In this document: positions 58,001 to 64,000 of the stretch, piece by piece
How positions within the stretch are numbered: position 1 is the first letter of the stretch
Layout of the letters: each line of letters opens with the position of its first letter
Notes under the pieces: model-generated
The model's input: the letters and a program-made list of their open reading frames with translations, nothing else
The model's database searches: none
Told to the model about the DNA's origin: nothing
From: Halichondria panicea
Lineage: Eukaryota > Porifera > Demospongiae > Suberitida > Halichondriidae
Direction of reading: 5' to 3'
Length of the DNA: 64,000 nt
Assembly: GCF_963675165.1 (NCBI RefSeq)
Contig: NC_087379.1
Coordinates: 2,112,201-2,176,200, forward strand
Translations under genes and position numbers: made by a program

Positions 58001-60691
58001 CACTCACTTTCAGGGAAGTGCTGTAGAACTTGCTGTACATCAGTCTTTGACAGCTTGAGTATATCGCAGTGGGTTCTTGCCCTCACCAGAGCACATGTGG
58101 GAACACTGTACACCAGGTTCCTCTATGGAGAGGAAGGCAGAATAATGGTGAGTTAAAGTTAAAGAGTCTAATTGTACCCACCTCTCCAAAGATGTCTCCT
58201 TCTTTAAAGACGGCTACTGGTGGAGCATTCTCATCAGGGAGTATCTCAACCACCCCTGTCTGAACAAAGTACATGTGGTGTCCCATGTCACCCTTGTTCA
58301 GGATCACCTAGAGAAACAGTGCATGCTGGTCTAGCTTCTGACAACATTAATATGCAACTCTTGGAGTTTTCTTTTTACTCTAACCAGTACATGTTGTAGC
58401 CTTCAACAGGTCAACAACCGACTGTCTGTATGCAAGTACTGTAGGCTCAGGGATGTTGAAGCGTAGGACTGACCTGTTGTGGTAGATAGAGGGTGTGCTT
58501 GACAACCAGTGACAGCATTCTCATAAACTCTTCAGGTGCGTCCTTGAACAAGGTGGACTACAGGGGTTAGATATCGTACAGCGTGAAGCGAAAATATACG
58601 GTTTTCGCTGATTAAGCATGTACCGCTAATATTTATACCCACGAATAACCCATGCATGCTGCAAAAAAGCCCGTTATTCCGCGAAAATCTTTCTAAACGG
58701 TCATTCTGCAACAGTGTATACACATACCTGCTATACAGTACATCATAAATATCACCAGTGAAACTCATGTATGCACAGTCGTTTACATGTATACATGGAT
58801 TTTCAAATGCATGAATGCAAATTTACCAACCATTTTAATGTTGTTACAGTAGTAATTATTAAGCGTGTGTATGTTTCTACTGACCTTCCCAATCATGGAC
58901 TTGTAACTTTCCAGTGAGAGCTCAGCCTGGAGCACCAGAGGGAGCTCATCAAAGAGATCAGTTACTGCATTACCTTTGTTGCGCCGCCACTACAGTATAG
59001 CATTATAAAGCATGTAGGAAATGTACAAAAGCAGAAACCAAAAAAATAATGTCACTGGCATGAATCCACTCCTCCCTCCACTATATACCACGTACCAGAT
59101 ATTCGTAGTATTCAGTGACCTTCTTTTTGAGAAAGGGGCTGGTCTTGGTCTCGTCCAGATTATCTCGGATCGTGTTGAGACGATGGATGTACCTTGACCT
59201 TTGAGCATCGGCATTGGTGAGTAGAGACGCTAGTCCTCCCAGGATGTAGCCAAACAAGACCACACCCAATATCATGCACGCAGTGGCTATCCATTTCTCT
59301 AGGGAAGTCACGGGCACAATGTCTCCATAGCTGTATGGGTGAATACGGAACAATAATATTAGGCATTAAGTACTTAAACACTTTAAACTCTACCGTATTA
59401 CTAGAATATTTTGCGAGTAAAAAACCTTTGTGAATGAGCCAAATCAGCAGAAAATTTGACCCTTTGCGATCTAACTATTGCGTTCTGGCAAGTATTGTGT
59501 GTATTTACTAGTATTAATTAGGTTTTGTGGATTTTATTGTTACAAAATTGATCAACCATCGCAAAGTTCGCAAATGTTTGATGCTTGCAAAACATTCTAG
59601 TAATACGGTATACATCATACAAACCTAGAACACTACTAGTTGTTTGCCCATTTGGGAAAACTCACAAGGCTAGTAAAAGTATTGTTATAAGTAGGGACTC
59701 ACCCGACACTGCTAATGGTGGTGACAGACCAGTACAGGGAAATGATGTACTTCTCAAACTCAGAGGCAGTGTTCCAGCTGATACCTGAACAAGAAAATAC
59801 AAATTAACGTCTCAAAAATTCTGTACCAGCAGCTAAAATTAAGTCTACATAAAGACAAGATCAACCACACATAAACACAGTTTTATCACCGTGTTTGGTT
59901 GTTGAGTCCACGCTCCAAGTGTTGGGTTTGCAGATGGCTCCCAGTTGGTAGGCAGCGTCCGACTGCACACTGTAACAGGCCACTGAGAACCACACACCAG
60001 CCACAATGTGAGCACACAGACTGGCAAGATAGGTGAACCGAAGAGTCATCAGCAGCATGGTGCGCGTACCTGGCTGATTCTCCCGGCTAGCTGAAAGGGG
60101 GGGGGGGGAGGGTTAAATGATATACATAACTGAACATGGTAAACAGGGGCCACTCTTGTTTTATAGGCCTACCAACATAGTGGGAAAAGGGTGTTTAGAG
60201 TTTCATAATTTCCCCTTTCCAGGGTAATGGACGATTAGCTAAACTGCATTAGTGCAAAACTCACATAGAAAGGCCCAGGGTTTGTAGCATCTGATGCAGC
60301 GATTGAGCCTCAGCAGTGTAGCAGCATAGAGAACATTACTGGCTGCAAAACAGAACAATTCTAGTGGAAGAACGGAAACAATATCCGGTAGGAGAGAGGT
60401 ACGAATGTAGTGGAGAGCTATTTCCTTTTTGCTGGTGATTTTCACTCCTTTTTTCATGAAGCTCCGAAAGAAAGTGACGACAATGGACACAATATACACA
60501 ATATCCGCAATGTAAATAATTATCCATTGCCATTGAATGCCAGCATTGTAGAAAGCTTGAAAAGTGACAAAAAATATTGATGGTAGTGTGGAAACGACCA
60601 CAATCACATCCCAGATGAATAGAACAATTCGTTTAAATGTGCTCCACACGATTTCATTGGTGTCTTCTGCACTTGATCTACGACTATCCAT
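37843..60691 (-). CDS. Four-repeat K+-selective CNG channel (CNGK/tetraKCNG type), 43 exons
   Basis: I joined 43 minus-strand exons with matching phases. They are 60691-60265, 60090-59890, 59784-59703, 59330-59096, 58989-58885, 58557-58474, 58307-58182, 58122-58008, 57795-57654, 57625-57472, 57227-57080, 56770-56595, 56343-56198, 55993-55852, 55660-55560, 55287-55171, 54668-54422, 51853-51791, 51697-51573, 50642-50420, 50269-50064, 49479-49414, 49337-49170, 48523-48440, 48381-48305, 48247-48186, 47973-47918, 47805-47645, 47330-47080, 46990-46950, 46884-46764, 46647-46531, 46233-46100, 45814-45654, 45310-45185, 44845-44685, 44540-44469, 44344-44079, 43846-43615, 43416-43282, 43027-42854, 38574-38434 and 38100-37843. 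The product is about 2,142 residues. Each of four repeats has S1-S6, a GYGD filter (SSVGYGD, TTVGYGD, TTVGYGD, TTTGYGD), a C-linker and a cyclic-nucleotide-binding domain. The family carries cGMP-gated K+ current in sea urchin sperm. One intron has a GC donor (after 44685). Translation starts at MDSRRSS. Confidence 0.9.
38100..38235. repeat. GT-rich minisatellite in channel intron
   Basis: Irregular tandem units of the type gtgtggtgtgttgtgagtgt, four to five copies, begin immediately at the acceptor of the last channel exon (38100). Confidence 0.85.
38713..40324 (-). mobile_element. Pogo/Tigger-like (DDE_1) transposon remnant, TA flanks
   Basis: The ends are inverted repeats, ccgtacttaaccgtcgaacc on the left and its reverse complement (one base shorter) ending ggttaagtacgg on the right. 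Each is flanked by TA, the Tc1/mariner/pogo target. Within, about 38985-39280 on the minus strand, a frame reads IIPGGCTSIIQPMDKCINKT and then WEEWIKQDIPDI. This is the C-terminal end of a DDE_1 transposase, interrupted by stops. A 766-bp MITE is nested at 39368-40133. Everything lies in the 4.3-kb channel intron between exons 42854 and 38574. Confidence 0.78.
39368..40133. mobile_element. MITE with perfect 32-bp TIRs and 7-bp TSD
   Basis: The left end, cagagatacaaaagaaaggg and on (39368-39399), is the exact reverse complement of the right end (40102-40133). It is flanked by atatatc on both sides (39361-39367, 40134-40140). It is 766 bp with no transposase. A diverged copy lies at 2606-3160. 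It is nested in the pogo-like remnant. Confidence 0.9.
41011..41092. repeat. 20-bp tandem repeat, about four units
   Basis: The unit agaaaatcatgtacttcaat is repeated. The last unit is variant. Confidence 0.9.
41161..41276. repeat. Foldback hairpin, about 40-bp arms
   Basis: The left arm starts tgtttaggaagtttccacat and the right arm (41236-41276) is its near-perfect reverse complement. The loop is about 35 bases. Confidence 0.75.
48581..48911. mobile_element. MITE inserted in a GT microsatellite
   Basis: The left arm, tagactggcggcgacagccg and on (48581-48655), is the reverse complement of the right arm (48838-48911), with the shared core aactgcctatcagtcactcg. Both outer flanks are GT repeat. 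It lies in the channel intron between exons 49170 and 48523. The duplicated locus at 22285-22380 lacks it, giving an empty-site comparison. Confidence 0.82.
48912..49022. repeat. (GT)n microsatellite
   Basis: Long TG/GTGC tract right of the MITE. The left part of the same tract is at 48535-48580. Minus-strand poly-(His-Thr) frames over it are artefacts. Confidence 0.95.
49788..49972. repeat. MITE of the TACCGTAT-end group
   Basis: The ends, taccgtatagagtgggtaaa and the reverse complement of ...caatatacggta, share an inner aatttggcga motif. It lies in a channel intron. Confidence 0.7.
50726..51198. repeat. MITE of the TACCGTAT-end group
   Basis: The left end is tactgtatagcacaaaatg. The right end, ttttcgcgctatacggta, is its approximate reverse complement. 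It is about 473 bp in a channel intron. Confidence 0.6.
51301..51507. repeat. MITE of the TACCGTAT-end group
   Basis: The left end taccgtatagctagaaat and right end atttctagctatacggta are near-perfect inverted repeats. It is 207 bp in the channel intron between exons 51573 and 50642. Confidence 0.8.
52119..54242 (+). CDS. Protein kinase-coiled coil-kelch protein, copy 2, nested in channel intron
   Basis: A single exon encodes 707 residues from MAEGK; the frame is open upstream, but this ATG and its context are shared with copy 1. The kinase domain has Gly loop GSGSYGTV, Lys in CAAKK, HRDLSSNN, DFG and PPE, all intact. A coiled coil and kelch repeats follow (LTIVGGEG, LLVVGGT, KLMIVGS). It lies wholly inside the 2.57-kb channel intron between exons 54422 and 51853, on the opposite strand. 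It is nearly identical to copy 1 up to the PPE region and much more different afterwards. It is probably cytoplasmic; the substrate is unknown. Confidence 0.87.
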   Translation: MAEGKCLLPVKDGNKQFAFTVVQLLEKESEILGSGSYGTVCKAKCDEIMCAAKKIYPALFQVEPIEPGREHTHPLRRFEAECYLLKNIDHPNIVQYLGTYRDPDTNAPVLLMELMDESLTHFLESSPRDIPYHIQVNLSYDIAQALAFLHSNGIIHRDLSSNNVLLLAGSRAKITDFGMSKWIDTNIQMTKCPGTPAFMPPEALDEPPVYTEKLDNFSLGVIIVQIITRLFPNPTDRFANRELVDPKFPMENIQAKVAVPEVERRQAHISRINGMHSLLPIALECLKNKEFERPTSKQLCQSLGALKEITIYQQSCAEDKDQIIRAKDEKIQTTNQDLATKIRQLQKNVEQLDIQKDSLTIKDMEIERLTLQLNEITDECDSRTRQLRELGTQVQSYEQEIDHLRLVTTTDQAHASENCSSGKSSVHVEYSTDNPFNISSGFYAVVGSKVYFRKAYDESNRIYEYDLDSRTWSVLKADPVSKGFTIVSVDNMLTIVGGEGYILNYNKLYCFLYKKWVEIFPPMNNRRVRPHAVYAKRHLIVVQRYNGYNVEILNIDTLQWSMATPFLESPDTIVVTGEYIYSKCNRKIHKCLLSDQLAGSSSENPNKFWQEIRVDLPLHSLGCIVSIDDHLLVVGGTVKFKNDEPKYFWDLYSCKAVKDIYEYIPSSDSWTVVGQMSVPRLDCLATSLPNNKLMIVGSDSTDIMNTC
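59391..59610. repeat. MITE of the TACCGTAT-end group
   Basis: The left end taccgtattactagaatatt and right end attctagtaatacggta are inverted repeats, and both inner flanks have a cgcaaa-type motif. It is 220 bp in the channel intron between exons 59703 and 59330. Confidence 0.78.
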
Positions 60692-60897
60692 CACTTCGCA
60701 AGCTAGCACTGACTAGCTAGCTGCTACATAATTATTATCTTGGCTCAGAAACAGCAAGTTAGTTGTCTTAGTAACTGAACTAGAGGGACAGGTGTCAGTA
60801 GGTAAGAGTTATAAATCTGATTGGTCTAATAGCTTGTTACAGTACAATGGACACACATGTTAATTACTTGTAGACTACACATCAATCTGATAATAAC

Positions 60898-61850
60898 TAG
60901 TGTTCAAGCTGGCGCTGTGCTAATGCCTCTCGCCATGATTTGCTTTCGCTCAAAAGTATAGAAGAGAAAGTATAGAAGAGGAAAAAGTGTATAAAATAAT
61001 CTGTCTAAAACTGACTTGCAATTGTATAATTATGGTATCATTGTTGTGTTTTGTGGCTGCTTATACCAGGACCTCAAGGATCTAGGAAGCAACAAAGAAG
61101 AAGATTTTGTTTTCAATTAATTATAAGCGGAAGTGCATAATTATTTCATAAAGTTAGCTTATCTATATAAAGTCACTGAGAAGAAAAGACTTATTACATG
61201 CATCTATTGTTGTATTATGTGGCTTTAATACCAGGACCTCAAGAAAGAAGAAAATTGGATCTGTAGTTCATGCAGTGTATAATTATAATATTTAAGAAGA
61301 AAAGACTTGTGTACATGCATATTGTTATCTATAGTAGTGTTTTGTGGCTTACCAGGCCCTCAAGAAAAATATGATTCTGCCAGGAGGATCTGGATCTGGG
61401 GAATGAGCGCGCATGCGCATTACATCCATAGGAATAATTAAAGGGTGTGTCCAAAGAGATCAATTTCACAAATGGCTACTGCTAGCTAGCTGTTTTAACA
61501 GGTATTTTCTGAGTCTTGTAGCTAACAAAAAGCTAGCGCTTTAGTGCAAGGCTAACTCATATGTTGAATAGAAAGTTTGTGCGGACAGATGATGCTATGA
61601 AAGATTCTGAAGAGACTGCAACAGCCTTCAATGTGAGTCAAACTAGCCATAACTCGAGAAAGAAGCTTTAGTTTGCTAATCCACGAATCAAAATCCAAGA
61701 GAACGTGGCTAGAAGCCTATAGAAGCTGTTAGTTTTCGTCGCATTGCAACCGTTGAGCAGTTACAGCTGGAACAGACACACAGACACACAGACACACACA
61801 CAGTCAGCTTTACCGTATCCCTCGTGCGGCTACGCCTCGAGGCATAAAAA
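60898..61850 (+). repeat. Dispersed repeat R1, most complete copy
   Basis: About 950 bp from gttcaagctggcgctgtgct to the hairpin-bearing end ctcgtgcggctacgcctcga. Copies or pieces lie at 14183/17115, 32615 and 40890/42105. It contains short internal repeats of a taccaggacctcaagaa type. No coding frame or terminal inverted repeat is visible, so it may be a non-autonomous retroelement or a Helitron-like sequence; the class is uncertain. Confidence 0.75.
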
Positions 61851-62033
61851 TTAGCAAATAGCCAGTACCAAAATTAAAAATTGTTGTTGACACTCAACTA
61901 AATTTACAACTATATAGATACTAGATACTAGCTACATGTACAGGCAAAAAACTCAAAACTCTAAAAGTTAAAATTCAATTGAAGTAACACAATTGTAGTA
62001 TAACTAAAATCATATATAACTTTATCTACTAAC

Positions 62034-63124
62034 CTACTGAGGTGGGTAACCATAAGTGTTTGGATATCCAGCAGGTGGGCCTCCCTGTGGGGGGTATGCT
62101 CCTCCTTGTGGGGCGTATGCCGCATTCGGAGGGGGCACTCCTTGTGTGGGATGGTAAGGATTCCCACCAGCAGGGGGTCCTCCATAGGGTGGGGGGTGTT
62201 GGGAGGTAGGTGGTGGGGCAAACGGGGCTGCAGTAGGGGGAGCTCCATACGGCGGGGCTTGGCTTGGGTATCCCGGTGCTTGCGAGTATGGTGTACTCTG
62301 AGGCGGTGGCTGGTATGGTTGGGCTTGCTGCGGTGGGGGCTGATACGGTTGCTGCTGTGGTGGTTGAGAGTACGGGGCACCATGAGGAGGTTGCTGGTAC
62401 GGGACACCATGGGGAGGTTGCTGGTAGGGAGCCGGTTGTGCTGGCGGCTGGTATGGGTGGGCATGAGGAGGTGGTGGTTGGCCGTATGGCTGAGATTGTC
62501 CAGTTGGACACTGTGCCACTACAGGAGGTCGTGCTTCATCGAGAATTTTTTGAGCCTTTTCTTTGTCAAAATGAAAGTCGATAGCCTCCAAAACAGTATA
62601 TTTACCAACTGGGTCGTTGATGTGGCTATGGGGGGGGATATTGTTATTATTATGTGAATAACAATAACCTATGACTGGATATGTTTACTTTGCGACTACT
62701 CCGACTGCTTTCAATTTCCCATCTGCAAAGGTGAAGGCTGCGACAACTTTTTTTGCATCACTTCCAGTCAAAACTGTAAGCCTCTACAATAAAAAGAACG
62801 AAGAATTATTTTAATAGTGTACATACGTACGTACGTACTTACCGGCTCAATCAAATCCAGCACTTCGGTCTTTTCAGATGCATGAGGAAAGTTGCCTATC
62901 ACTTCCGCAGTCTACAATATCATAGGATCAAGATAGGCAAGAAGTATACAATCACAACTGTACCTGCTCTCCAGAGAACCAGTAGTTTTGAAGGAAGCTC
63001 TCCAGAGCAGACTTTTTGTTGGAGAAAAATGGCTACAGTATCAGTAATGAGACACTCAAATCCTTAAACATACACTCACCTGCTCAAGCTGTGATTTTAA
63101 GCTGTTAAATGTCTGTGGATCCAT
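62034..63124 (-). CDS. DUF4476-like protein with Pro/Gln/Tyr-rich tail, 5 exons
   Basis: The exons are 63124-63080, 63032-62964, 62911-62843, 62783-62689 and 62625-62034. GT-AG borders and phases agree, giving 289 residues. The N-terminal half (MDPQTFNSLKSQLEQ, LESFLQNYWFSGEQ, VIGNFPHASEKTEVLDLIEP, VVAAFTFADGKLKAVGVVA, AIDFHFDKEKAQKILDEARP) shows the repeated short helical pattern of DUF4476, a domain of unknown function. Residues from about 120 on are a low-complexity tail of YQPPPQ/APYGAPP units, as in proteins of condensates or of membrane/annexin-partner type. The start is the first ATG with a clean frame. The function is unknown. Confidence 0.82.
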
Positions 63125-64000
63125 TATTTTAGCTGGGTAGACTACAGTCTAGTAGAAAGCTCTGTGGTCGAGTGAATTGTAAAAGAAGGGGCGTACCTCT
63201 CACCCTCGAAACTAACTTTTCTACACCGGCTAATTACCGAGAACATGTCGCTAATTGGTCAAAATGTAAACGTCACAAATAGTCATGTGCCACCGCCCAC
63301 ACGCTAACTATCACTGCAAATAATTTATTATCGTATAAGTCATCACTGGCGGTCTGTTATCGAGGCTAAAATAACATCACCCACGCATTACGCATTTTGT
63401 GGTTTGTTCTGCCACAGGCCAGAAAAAGAGTAAGTGAAAAATGAGGCCAACACATTTTACAAAAGACTGGCATCACAAATAGAACAATCCCTACATATAT
63501 AGTACTATGTGCTGGCTAAGATGCCGACTATCATTCTCTCTCCTCCGATCATCAATCATGTCCATTAGAGGAGCAAGGTCCTCATGTGGGCACGCAGCGT
63601 TAATCCCTACAGCCGTGGACCTGAATGTAACATTACATTATGAACTATTTTCACTTACTCTTTTTTTTTCACTTACTTTGAACCTTCTATCATTGCATTA
63701 AAAATAAAAAAAAGTTCACAGTATACTGATGGGTGATCCGGTGACTTGAAAATGACATTTGATTGCTGAATAATGTGTTCCAGACATGCATAATAATTAT
63801 ATGAGGTGCGTTAATAAAATACCGAAAAGTGTTGATACGTATAGCTACATAGATCTTAGCCTCGATTCTATAGTGACCTGTTGCTTTTTGTAAAATAGTC
63901 ACATCGATAATTTTAGTCCTTCCGTCTTTTTAAATAGTGATAGCCATCTATACATGCTGCATCATGCATCTAGATCTAGCCTCGTTTCCAGCCGAGTTGT
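63125..64000. other. Upstream intergenic region, no feature seen
   Basis: This probably includes the promoter of the minus-strand gene at 63124. No motif I can defend and no further gene is visible before the window ends. Confidence 0.45.

Noticed and set aside
37843..60691. Four separate tandem HCN/CNG channel genes
   Set aside because: There is no start methionine context or stop between repeats. Linker exons (50642-49414 and 45310-45185) splice in phase into the next repeat.
60692..60709. Channel start at 60709
   Set aside because: That codon is GTG; the first ATG in frame is at 60691.
62106..62657. Plus-strand Gly/Arg/Trp-rich frame
   Set aside because: It is the shadow of the proline-rich exon on the minus strand, whose splice phases and domain support that strand.

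Overview
The window is animal nuclear DNA, most likely from a demosponge. It is AT-rich, its genes have many short GT-AG introns, and it is packed with small inverted-repeat transposons. It carries non-LTR retrotransposon pieces, tyrosine-kinase-like kinases joined to coiled coils and kelch repeats (a style expanded in sponges), and a four-repeat K+-selective cyclic-nucleotide-gated (CNGK/tetraKCNG) channel gene known from marine invertebrates. Species was not determined. I see no tRNA, rRNA, CRISPR array or prokaryotic operon.

Layout: (1) 1-11.5 kb: a minus-strand MFS transporter of the zinc-induced-facilitator-like group. I traced 14 exons whose splice phases all agree. Its C-terminal tail is encoded by a 45-bp minisatellite, and its introns hold several MITEs. 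(2) 11.5-17.9 kb: transposon-rich DNA. One repeat is split by a MITE with target duplication, another by a MITE plus a 5'-truncated LINE. (3) 17.9-25.5 kb: a decayed, rearranged copy of part of the channel locus. Broken channel exons are followed by an intact single-exon kinase-coiled coil-kelch gene. The block is interrupted by a 3.4-kb DNA element that carries a second LINE fragment. (4) 25.6-31.6 kb: a DNA transposon remnant, a minus-strand kinase fused to a LINE ORF1-like domain, and a decayed Crypton-type tyrosine recombinase. (5) 31.6-37.8 kb: repeats with no supported gene. (6) 37.8-60.7 kb: the CNGK-type channel on the minus strand. I traced 43 exons with consistent phases, predicting about 2,142 residues in four 6-TM/GYGD/CNBD repeats. 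A second kinase-kelch gene lies on the opposite strand inside one of its introns. (7) 60.9-61.9 kb: a full copy of a dispersed repeat. (8) 62.0-63.1 kb: a five-exon minus-strand gene for a small protein with a DUF4476-like region and a Pro/Gln/Tyr-rich tail.

How the parts relate: the 17.9-25.5 kb block matches the channel locus between about 48.1 and 55.4 kb but in circularly permuted order. This suggests a tandem-duplication or circular-DNA origin. The duplicated kinase stayed open while the accompanying channel exons decayed. The gene models rest on reading frames and splice sites that I joined by eye; no transcript or database evidence was available.
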